Below, piece by piece: positions 12,407 through 24,600 of a DNA stretch of 64,000 nucleotides; positions within the stretch are counted from its first letter, which is position 1; each line of letters opens with the position of its first letter. The notes below the pieces were generated by a model, which searched no databases, was not told the DNA's origin, and was given only the letters and a program-made list of their open reading frames with translations. The DNA comes from Allacma fusca. Taxonomy: Eukaryota; Arthropoda; Collembola; Symphypleona; Sminthuridae. The DNA is taken from assembly GCA_947179485.1 (NCBI GenBank), contig OX359245.1:37125067-37189066 (forward strand), read 5' to 3'. The position numbers and the translations under genes are program-made.

Positions 12407-12412
12407 TCAGTT
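12407..12412 (+). promoter_or_regulatory. Putative initiator of gene A
   Basis: TCAGTT within GCTTCAGTTAGGTTTG matches the arthropod initiator TCAGT. The same block precedes genes B and C at nearly the same distance from the ATG (95, 95 and 102 bases). No TATA box lies 25-35 bases upstream in any of the three. The start site is inferred, not shown. Confidence 0.5.
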
Positions 12413-12503
12413 AGGTTTGATTTTTGATTATAGGATAGAATAGGAAAAGTATCTTTTGCTACTCACATTTTCAAAATCGAATTTTCTGCTGTAATAATTT
12501 ATA

Positions 12504-12684
12504 ATGAAACTCACTTGGTTGGTATTGGCCTTTATGGCTATAATTGTGCACGTAACATTTGGAGAAACGGCTCCAAGACGGATCCAATCACCTCGGGTCA
12601 AACGAGAGAGCATCCGCCATGCTTCAAGTTCCACTGCATTCGACCGCAGCCTTTCAGGATTTCAAACGCCCGGATCTCAACAAG
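12504..12684 (+). CDS. Gene A exon 1: signal peptide and pro-region
   Basis: It encodes 60 residues plus one base, with the same 181-nt length and GTACAA donor as exon 1 of genes B and C. The first 20 residues are almost identical in all three genes. A dibasic site (RVKR) follows in A, B and C. Beyond it the sequence is Ser/Thr/His-rich and more variable, ending in SQQ or SQP plus the split glycine or alanine codon. The pattern is that of a secreted precursor cut after RVKR, which is inference. Confidence 0.88.
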
Positions 12685-15600
12685 GTACAAGTTGTTTGTC
12701 ATTTTAGACTTAGAATTTATAATTTGGAATTAGTCAGCTCCCGCGGACATTCATTTAGAGACTTTTTTTACATTATTTATAGTTCGGGTTATTATAGTTT
12801 AGGTTTCAAGTCAGCAGGGTAAATGAATTAGAAGAATAAATATTTATATTATCAGGTCATAAGAAAGTTTTTGTTAAAACCGAATTTACTCCGTCCCACT
12901 GTAACCATTTATACAATACGTAGGAGTCTGATTATGAGGGATAGTTTTTTTAAAGATGAAAATAACCTGTCCGTTGCAATTGTATTATCTATACTTCATG
13001 CTTATTTTTGTACTTGTATCACAGTGCCCCATTTCGATAGCAATTTATTATTAAAGTTACCATCCCCGTAAAATGACTTGTAAAATGGTAAACAGAATGT
13101 ATAAATACTAGAAGTTTTTACAATAATTGAATCCTGATTTATAACTTGAGTTCCTGGCTAGAATAGTTTTATAAGTTAAGTTTAGTGAATTGATATTATT
13201 CCATAGGAAATGTAGCAATATCATGACCGATTTTGAAATGGTTTCCCAGTGGCCCAATTTATTTTTTCTATCTGAGTGAAGGACAAGTTTTATTTCTAAA
13301 TGATTTACTTTAATTGTGCATATGCAAAGGTAGGCTAATCATCTGGTGCTATTCAGCAGTAATAATTACATTTCATATCTAGTATTATTTACTTTTCTAT
13401 TTTCTACACAGCTCGACATGTTCGCAGGGCCAGGCCGCAGATCAGTAAGTTTGTATTTTTTACCACTCCCTGTTTTGAGAAATTAACATCTCCTTATTTT
13501 TAAAATGATTTAAACATTTAAGATATTCATACGTACGCTTGTGTTGATTCAGTATGCATGTGCTCTCCCACACTGTGCTCTCGATATAAATGTTCTCTTC
13601 AGAAAAGTTGCTTTCCTAAAGATCCGGATATTAATTTTTAATCACTGTATGTTTAAACTCTTCAATGATATTTTTTTATCTTAATATTCGGGCGTTACTA
13701 CTAGACTCGGTTAGTTTTGACTTGGACAGAGAAGCAGCAATTGCAAGATTGCACTCTCGTTGGGTAAAGTTTAACTAGAAGTAATTATCTGCATGTGAAG
13801 AAACTCCATCATTGAGTTTCCTAATCTCCATTTTCTGCTTTGCATATAAATGCTTTAGAAAAAGGTTGTGTTATATCTCTTGAAAAGTTCCTCAGCACAG
13901 CTCTGAATCCTCACATTAAATATTTACTTTCTATTTTTACTTTCTATTAGCTCTCCAGGACCCCTACACTATTGTAGTCACAGCTGTCTTCTAATAATTT
14001 ACCATTGCTCTTACTGCTCCGAAATTAAAATATAAATGTTTATAAGAATGCAAGGGATATTTTTCTCTTGAGATTTGAGATTTTACGGTAGTAATTTGCA
14101 TTTGAAAAGGTTTTTTTTTTGCAAGAAGAAATGATTCAACACAGTTTAAACTATTTCTCAACTTCATGTCATTTGCCTAACGACTCCTAACAGTTTGGAT
14201 TAAATTTAATATTCAAAGGTCCTACTGATTGTGAGGCATTGGTTTTTGTCGACTATGTTTATGCATGCATGTACATAAGTGCATAGGTGCGAATACATTT
14301 TGAAGTAATATACTCCCTGTGCATGTCACACTGACAAGTAAATTTTCAGATTTGCAATTGCTAAATTTTGAAATGTATAGTGTACCAAGGGTGATGTTCA
14401 TTCTTTAGGAAGTCTAGCGAAATATTCAAGTTGAAAAAAATCATGGAGCTATCTGCTGCTAAATCTGATGTTTACCTATTTATTTTTCCCCGATATAATG
14501 GCAGTCCAATGAAAAATGATTTTTTCCTGGATTTCGTTACTTACATTAATACAATTTTTAGAATGTAGCTATCTTTACAGTAGTGTACGTATTTCGAGAT
14601 AATTTTAAGCTTCAGTTATTGGAATTATTGGGGATAAGTTTCATTTATTGATCTAATATTTGTTTGTATATAAATTCCAGGTTTGGTTGTTGACGGTAAG
14701 AGTCTTTTCCATATACGTTTTGCACTTGTAGCTGTAAATAAGCATGAATATATTTTCTTTATATTCGACCACTTTGTGATTATTGATGTAATATGTTGCC
14801 CACTGGGCTCAAATGTTGTACATGTACAAAAAGTAGAGCTCCAGGAATCTCTAAAGCCACACCGCCAATGGATTAATTTGTAACATCACACATATGTAAT
14901 TATATATGTACATACATGATCCCAATAGCGAGGTGTACTTGGGATTCCCTTTCCCGGCTTCACTATGTATACAGATACTGGCCACTAGTTTAGATTTGCC
15001 CTTTTCCCCTTCCATTTTGTCAATCTCTTTTTCCGTAAAAAATGACTTGAATTTCTCAACAATGTAAATATTCAAATTAAACTTTAAAATTGTTTACGAT
15101 TTTTTACAGTCAACTGAAATAATTGACCAAGCGTTAAATTAGACACAGGGAGTCGATGCCAAACCCTTCATCTTTTATATAAATGTACTTTATTTATTGA
15201 GGCACAAGCAAAGAGCAGCTTGAAATCCCGAGAAAACGATTTTTCCAAGATTTTAAAAAAACATGAAGGGTGGTTTTTGTCACTCGAACAACAAAAATAA
15301 CGCTCGTTCTTCGTATTGTAGCTATAAAATGAAGTTTCAAAATAAGTTTTAGCACATTATAATCCTGAGTTATTTATTATTGAACAAGCCAGTGGTTCTT
15401 ATTCAGATCATGTTTTGAAATTCCATCTTGAAATATATCTACATATTACCCTTGATGTGAAATCATTGAGCTATATCTGTGTTTTCTTCCCCACAGTTCC
15501 ACTGCTCATCAATTCCTATATGGCATGGGATTAATTGGGATTCCATCGCCTCCGTAGATAGCGAATTGCTATTGACCACTGACAGCAACAATAGATTACA

Positions 15601-18600
15601 AGCCAAACTTTGGTTTATTGTAAAAAAAAATATGAACTTTCCTAGTGGGGGAAATTCATTTTAAATTCCAACTTGGGATTACATACAATGGCTTTAAATA
15701 AATCAATTATTTTTATCATTTTTATTTTATCCCAAATATTAAATCATGTGTTGCCCAAGAACATTCTAGATCTTTGTATCCATTGATCAGTTTCTATTCG
15801 AACTTCCCTGTAGATTTTTAATAACAGCAGAATATCAGTCCTTTTATTCCAATGTTCTGTTGTCCAGGATTGACCACGTGGAGTAATGAAATCCCTTCAG
15901 CCCAGTCTCATTTGAAATATGGATTTTTGTGAACATTTCGAACCCTCCCCTGACAAAAGAGGGATTCAAATAATATATCCAGTATTAGTGTAATTACTGG
16001 ATATTTTAATTTCCATCTATTACAATCTAACCAGTCCTCCAAGTTAAATGATAAAATTCGTCCTATGAGAATTTCTAATAGCTTTTATAGCAATTTTCAC
16101 TAATGTTTAAATAATTAAGTAAATACTACAGGAAGAATTATTGATTTAATTCTGGGTTATAACTCTTTTCCAGGGTTGTATGATCTACCATCTGGAGATG
16201 AGCTTGTAATATTTATGTAGCATGTACCTATGGCGTGTATTTATCAAAGTATTTTTTTTTGCACGAGACAAGCTCTGCTGTGTTTAATGTTATTCAAGCA
16301 TCACAAAATTCTTCCTGCTTGAGCAATACAGTTCAATAATCTTTACATAGACGAACGCTCAACCCTTCAGATTGTCATGACAGGCGATCGACTTTTTTAA
16401 AAAACAAACTATTTTCTTTAAAAGCGACTTTTCCTTAAAATAATTACCCATTATATTCATTTAACTTTAATGCCACTTATTTTATTTTAGGGGTTACCAT
16501 CCCTCCTTTTGGTGAAACTTCAGATCTTGATGCGCCGGAAACGGGTAAGTAATTACTTAAATGACATTTAAATATTTTATTTTCTTTCCGCACACTTCGG
16601 AATAGATTGTCTTCCTAGGGAGTTTAAAATTAATAATACTATCACATACATACAATGTCCCTTACAACTCCATCTCGGTCCAGAAATGCCGGCGAATAAA
16701 TTACAAACGTTCTCAGAGATTTAGATTTGAGACTTGCTAGGCCTGAGCAGTAGCTGAACATATTCCATAAAAAATAATCTATTAATTTATTGATTAATTT
16801 TTGGTTTTTGCAAAATTATCTACTACCGATTTAAAAGTGGAAGCTGTGATTCTAGGAATTATGCTATAGACTTTATCATTTCATTATATTTGTAAACAGT
16901 GTTCAACACTTTCCCTGGTACTTTCACTAACATGAGAACTCTGTGAAAGTGCGGCTCAGTGATTACAAACCATTCAATAATCCCTCGAGGAACATTTGTA
17001 ATGTTGAAGCAATTACACTGTTACAAAATACATTTGAATTTTTAAATGTCCCCTTTAACTTGTGCCCATCGCTGTATTCACATCACAATTGCAACGGGAT
17101 TTGTGAGAATGCAAATCTTCCCACCCGAAGGTTAAACTTAATTCAATCGTGCCCCTAACATTAGTATAACATTAGAAATAAAATTAGAATGTTCCAATTT
17201 ATTCCTTCAACTTCAGTTTCACTTACTTTTTGTTTTACAGACGGCACCTGCGACCTCGCAACTGCATGTAAGTACCAAATGACATTGATAGAACATGGAT
17301 TTTGAAGTCACCGGACCAAGCTTATCAATGAGTCATTTTGATTACGTTGTTTATTCATTTTAATCGTAAAGTCGGGAGCACTGAATTTAACTTAATTCTC
17401 CGTTTACAATATAATTGAGGGAGGTGATAGTTACTTTTGCGAGTCCTTAATTTATTTCTCTGCGTCGTTAATCCCAAGTAATTTCCGAATGAGTGAGATT
17501 GTGTTGACGTAGACATTTTTTGGCTCAAAATAACTAATAAATCCTTGGAATCAAGAGAAGTTTAGGTTTTGATAAGACTTTCTTTTTCCAAAACAATTTA
17601 AAGATCTTACCCTTCTGGAAAATATTTTGTCTAAGAATTGTTGATTAAGTTTGAAAATAAATAACAGAGTCTCAGACAACTGGAAAGTAACTGACCATCT
17701 GGAGGAGCTAAGTCTAAGATTTTATGCTGAATTTTGTTTATGGAATTGAGCTTAGTACCTGACAATTTTCACTTTTGAGGAAATAATTGAATTGTATTTT
17801 ACACTTTAATTCTTAATATGTATTTTGTTCAAGAAGCTCACGCTCAGAAGCTGTGTTGTCATATGTCCTAATGTATTCTAGAGTGAAATACATAGATTGA
17901 TGGAGCGTAATGTCAGCAAAGCTTTTGAAGGATATAAATATCGTCAAATGTGATCAAAGGATTAAATCCTTCCAATAGTCTTTCCTCTGAAATCTGAGCA
18001 CATCTGAATTATGTAGAACAAAAATTAAATCCTTAACTACTCTGTCATCTAAAAAATAACATGAGTATATACATATAGATACATGACATACACATCTGTA
18101 GAGTGTCCCAAATTTTCTCATTTAAAAATTTCGGTGCTCAGATTAAATTAATTATTTAGTTACAATTGACCTTCAGAAATGTATCTATTTTTACATTTTG
18201 TAGAATGCATTACCTGACTACCTGTTGCTTTGAATATCATGTGAGCATTACAAAAATTCTGCTACTGTATGTGGATATGACAATTTCATTACTCTTCTAA
18301 TCTAACGATTAACAATTAAGGTTGTCCCGAGAGCAAAATGAATTTGAATTATTTTCAATGTTCCAATCTGTACATTCACGAAAAGGGTTTGGACTCATAT
18401 TAAAATGACAACTTTCCAGTCGTGACAGTCGCTTGACAAGCTTAAAAGTCAGTTGTAAGCTTAACAAATGTATTTGGTTATTCAATTTTATTTGCTTGAC
18501 TTCAATTCTTCTTACCTTATTTTTACAGCTGACTTGACTCCAGAGGAAACAGGTGAGTATAAGCTTATTTAGTATTGTAATTAATGAACGTTCAAATGCT

Positions 18601-21600
18601 AACTTACTATGACACGAATAGTCGTTTTTATTCTTCTGTTGATATTTTTAATTGGCAATTGTCATTGGTTATATTTATGTCAATACCCGTATACAATATA
18701 ATGAGGAAATTTCACACTTTAAACAATTCTCTGTTTCTTAACGATCATAATAATCATAAGCTGATTCGTATTTTGTTAAAGGTAACTTTTCCACTTCCCG
18801 AATTAAATATTACTCATTATATTCGAAAATATGAGTTAATTGAGCAAAAGAATTTGTTTGTAACCAGGGCAAAGTTAAATTAAATATTCAGCAAAGTTTC
18901 CTGAGTTTCTCACTGTGTTGATTACAGAATGACAATAAGGGTCGTATTTAGGGCTAAAACATTTTTATAGACAATACTTTTTTTATGATTGCCTATTTTC
19001 AATCAGATTATACTAATTTCCTAGGGATAATCTAAAAAGAAAATGCTTCCATTCAGCTTGCATTAATTACACTAGAAGCTTAAATAAGCACTCATGATAG
19101 TTTCGACTCAACGTTTCTTCAATAATGTGCAATTGGATTGATTCGGAATTGAGTTATTTATTTATTTATACTAAATGATGTTGCTGTTAACAATTTGAAA
19201 GTTCCTACATCTGGGGGGAAATATTCTGTTGTGATCTAAACTAAACCTATTTAGCAATAAATGTATTCAAGAATTTACCCATCTAAAAATAATTTTTACG
19301 TTTCAATGATTTGATTTAACTTTGACGCCACAAATCTATTTTACAGTTTTGGTCCAAAACGTGATAACTGGGTTGATTCGTGGTAAGATGGCAATTGTTG
19401 CTTTTTGATATAGGATATTATTATACTGACACTGACTCAACTTCTCTGCAAGGGTTATATTTATATTAATATTAATATATTGTAATACTCAAATTTAAAG
19501 TGTTTAAAGTCAATTTATTCATTTAAATTTAAAGCAACTTATTAGTACATTGTTTTTACTGGAAGGTTTATCTTTTTGTTCTAGCATTCTGGTTGCCTTG
19601 AAAGTCAGTTGATTTTGTAAATTTTCCTATTAAATTACACATACCATTCTGTATTTTGAAGCACAACTGCATAGTTGGAATTTGTTTCCATCTTGACATA
19701 TGCTCGAATGTCTTAAGCCAAACCTTTTCATAGCAAATCTAAGTAGACGTCTGTAAATTGAAACAACTTTAACGCCAATTATTTTGTTTTTACAGGTGAT
19801 TGGTCCCTCTCTTCATTGCAGCGTAAGACAACAAATTTTTTGCATGTTAAGGAATAAACATTCCAGTGATAATGTATTTTAACTACCATTTATATTCTCC
19901 CTTTGATTTTTTCCATCGTTAAATTCAAACACTGAAATTATCCCAATTCATCGAATATATTATAATAGAGGTATTCTGCTTTAAAAATGGATACATTTAA
20001 CATGGTAAAATGAATACATTATAAAATCACTTTTCCTTCGCAACAACAATAAACTTTCCCAGATTTTTGCTTTTGAGAATCCCCACAATTTTGAAGCCTG
20101 AATCAAATGTTAATCTGTTGGCCCAACCTTTAATTAACATCAGTAATTCATTGCAATTCCGGACAACGAGGAGTTTAATTTTCTGAAAGCTATCCTAGAT
20201 TTTTCAATGTTTAATAATTATTGATAAAATTCCTTTAATTCATTTTGTTTCATTCCATGGAATTTTTATGATGTATTTGCCCAAATAAGCAGTGTTAACC
20301 CAGTTAATTCAATTCTTCGCAAATATTATTGAGTTGGGCGGACGAGAATTGGAGCTAAATGGAGCTTGTACAGTATTGTATTTGTTCTCCGTTGGGAGTT
20401 AGTTGTCCGCTCTTGTTCAATTAGATTCACAGGGAATGGTCAGCTGATGGTCAGGTATTGGAGATCGTCATATCAAAGTTGTTAAATCTTTGAAAAAATT
20501 GTTCACTTCCAACTTAAAATAGTTTTAACTTTTTAATACACAATATTCATTTAACTATAATGCCACTTACTTTGTTTTCACAGGTATGCTTGATCAGGCG
20601 TCATCAACAGCACAGACGCGTAAGTGTCCATGAGACAATATTAACACTAATTGTAAGTAACATGATAACGCTGACTCAAGTTCCTCGTGTTTGGTCTTGT
20701 GTATTATTTCTCATTATTTTTAATACCAACATTTACAGGACTAAGTTTGTAACTTAAAATTAAAGATGTTACTATTCGTACATTTTCACCAGTGAAACAT
20801 CAGTTTTTTTCTGCTAATTCCCCAGCGACTTTAACAGTCAAGACATTTAATTATGAGCAAGTATTGTCCTCCCCCTCCCCCCGTTTCATAATAAGTATTT
20901 CCATAAAATTGGTTCGCTAATGTTACATACTATCCCATTTTATATTCCATCTACGGCCAACCTTATTTGTCAATAAATATAGAAATTCCATCCTTGAAAG
21001 TAAGGCTTCTTCTGGGGACATATTTTTTGTTCCTTGGGACAATACTGTGTCCCAAGATCCCGCCCCCCAAGAATAACATCCGCAGCAATGATTGTATCAA
21101 TTAGCTTTTTTTAACGTTGCAGCTCGTGGTTGAAATAATAGTAAAAATACATGTTGATTCTATACATTTTCGGCTGGATTTAAAGCCCATGGGATTTTTA
21201 TTTTTCTCTTTAATTTACAAACTCCTCCCCCCCCCCTGTGACCACTGACATCACAATAGCAGCAAGACTAATGAGAATATTTTCTTATCGTCACAGCTCC
21301 TCAGGAGGCTTGAGTCAATCGCGTTGCCAACAGATTTATTTAGGGGTCAATAAATTCAAATAACTTAATGCCACTTATTGTATTTTTACAGCGATGGTTA
21401 AAAGCGGGGATGATCGTAAGTCACAGACCGACGCTCTTAGAACTGAGTGTTCTCACCCTGAATTTGCTTCCAAAAGAGTCATTTTGTTTGCTATTTATTT
21501 AATTTAACCATAAACTTTCTTGTAATGAATTAAATCGAAAACATTTTTATTGAATACTTGAACATTGAAGTTCTTTTTATAGTAAATTCCTTTCAAGCTT

Positions 21601-24600
21601 AATATAGTAATAATTCCAGTTTGCAAAAATTTGTATTTCCTCGTGAATTTGTTTTCACTTGTAAAGCTAGTGTGTTTTCCTTAATATGGTGTTATAAATT
21701 CAGTAGAAATACTCATGAGTCAGTTACTCAATTATTTATGTTTTTGATTTCCAGTGAATTGTGACGGTGACACCCCAACGACGCGTAAGATTTGTTTTTA
21801 CGCTTTATTGAATTTTAATGATAATAAGGCATCCTCTTTGTAGTCAATAATAATCAACACGGTTCTACCCTTTAATTCGCTACTTCTGGATTTTTCTCAT
21901 AATGTGGGCTCTCAATGAGGAATATGCGTTAGTCAATTGACTCAATGACATATTTTGGATCTGTAATGTTTTTAAGTAGTAGATTTATATACAAACAAAC
22001 CGATTAATTATTTTCCTTTTGCTTCCAAGAACGGAGCCAGTTTAATTTGACAGTATTTTTTATTTTTTCGCCCACAATCTCTGCGTTATTTTTGTTCCAT
22101 TACTCCAGTCTAAGTCATTGCGGATTTCCATTTCAGAATTTGGCCAATGTTTAAATGTAATTATTTGTAACTAAAAATTTTATTTCATGTTAAACTGACA
22201 CATTGGACTGGACAGCTAATAACTGTAAAACTACTGGTGAGTTGTCATATTCACTACATACATAGTTAACTAATATATAATTATGTATATAACTAATAAG
22301 TATTATACAGTACTGTACAATAATTATTAGTGGGGAATTAAAAGGGCTGATTGTAATCCCAAGAGTTTTGCGTTTGAACATTGATTTTCTCATTGGATTA
22401 CACGCCACTACCGCACTACCAGGGAGACCCGGGTGGAAATTATTCCCGAAATATTTTTTCAGGAACCAATTTATTTAAACTTTAATGCCGCTTACTTTGA
22501 TTTGCAGGCGGAGTACCGGTCCCGGATAGTATAGCGAGTAAGTAACTGACAAACATTATTTGGAATAACGTTCTCACGCTGACTTGGATTCCCAAAGGGT
22601 GGTTTGGAATCTGTTGATTACTTTATGACTTAGATTTGCCTGATACTTTTGGTCATTAAAAATGTAGGATAAGTCAATAAAATGAATGAAAATTCTTTTA
22701 AATTTCAGCTAACAATTGAAAACTAAAAATAATTTTAGCTTAATTTCCGAAATGCCATCCTAAAAATTAGTATAAAAAATATTTGACTCTAAAGTAAAGG
22801 CTCTAACATACATAAATAATTGGTTATATAAACTTCAGTAATAGTGACAACAGCCTTTTAGTCATTCGAAATTGAATGGAGTTGCTGAACAGTCCATGGT
22901 TATATTTGAAAAGAGTTTTGAAATGACTGTAATATTGGAGAAATTTCAAATTTTAAAACAGGAATGGCTTTAAATTTGCTTTTGTATTATGTTCGCAGTC
23001 ATTGGAAAAGCGCATTATAAAGTAAATTCAGTTAATCATCTATTTGTTTTATTTGCTTTGCAGGAGACTGTGTGCCTACTACCGCAGGTGCTACTTCAAA
23101 ATGTAAAATATTTCATGATTTATTAACTTTTTAAGAATTACAAATACTGCTCATAATCTCATTCGGGAATTAGTCTCCCCCTGATTGTACCTCTTATCCC
23201 TACTACCTTTTGTTATTCAATCCATGGGCTCTTCTCAATAATGAATATGTTTTTTGCACTTGTCCCAATGTCATATTTGAGATAGATGAGGGAATACCCG
23301 CGCAATGAAAATAATTCATATTTTCCTCCCACACATTCTGTAGAAATTATATTCATTTACTTCTTAATTATTGATTCAATTGAGAATTTGTCAACACAAC
23401 TAATTAATTGTAACTATGACATTTTATTTCCATGTTGACCTGATACGTTGGGCGATGCAGATATATGCAAAGCCAATGGTAAGCTTTCCAACTCATTATC
23501 TAATTAATGTATTTAAATTGGATTTTGAGGAGAACAAATAAGTCTATAGAAATAGTGTCAAAATCTCAATAACAAAACTGTTCATATAATTTGCTTCCTG
23601 GGTAATTAGAAATTATTGTAGGATGTCACGTACTTGGAAGTTCAAGATTTTATATTCTAACGAGTTTACGTACAAAAAGAGGAATGTTAATTTTTCAAAT
23701 TTGTTTATAAATTTCATAAAGAAATATTTTATCTCGCTCATGACCCTTTACATTTGAATCGAAAGGGTTCAGGACTTTTTATTTATTACGGAGTTATTCT
23801 CAGTTGACTGTGAGACCATTAGCATTTTATGAAATTACAATTTTTTATCGTTGGAGATCCTAATGGAGATATGTATCTAGTAATTAAAATGAGTCATTTT
23901 TTGATATTTTTTCATGGTCAAAAGTCAGAACAAGGAGAGGCTCATAATTGATTCTCTGTGTATAAAACCCTGTTTGGAATGATATATGTGACAGTACTAT
24001 TGTTATGATATTTTCCATCGTGACAGCTCCTCCACTTACAATTAGTACAAATGTATTATTGACAATCCTAATTAGGAATCAATATATTCATTTAACTCTA
24101 ATGCCACATTCTTTGTTTTTCCAGCCGATTATCCTCCTAGTGCCCAGGGTAAGTAAAAACATTTTTAAAACTATAGCCGGAACTATCACCTATTGGGTTA
24201 TTTGTATTCGATTGTGTATTTATTTTAATTATTGCTAACTCACAATGACTAAATTTATCCCAGTACTACTCCCTATTAAACTATAACCTGTAGGTGATTT
24301 GGATCAGTCGGAATTATTTAATACTAAAATATTCAGGATCACATTATAGTAACTCCCTTATACTTCTGGAGCATTTGAAATATCAAAATATCTTTATTCG
24401 ACAACCGTGTTTATGAAACTTGTTTAAGATATTTTCAGGATCGTCCTCAATAATTATTACAGATTTTAAAGTTTTCCCAAGGAATATAATTAGGAAGGAT
24501 ATCTATTTTAACACTTTGTAACAATAGCACTTCATTAGAATTCCAAAGCCCTGGGTAAGAATTAAAATAATATTCGTCCTCAAATAATTTATTATACTCT

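Noticed and set aside
13951-13985. Apparent acceptor TTCTATTAG followed by CTCTCCAGGACC in gene A intron 2
   Set aside because: No donor follows at a suitable distance, and the same place in gene B lacks the AG.
15496-15555. Exon-like stretch after CCCCACAG and before GTAGAT in gene A intron 3
   Set aside because: In the required phase it hits an in-frame TAA, and genes B and C have no counterpart.
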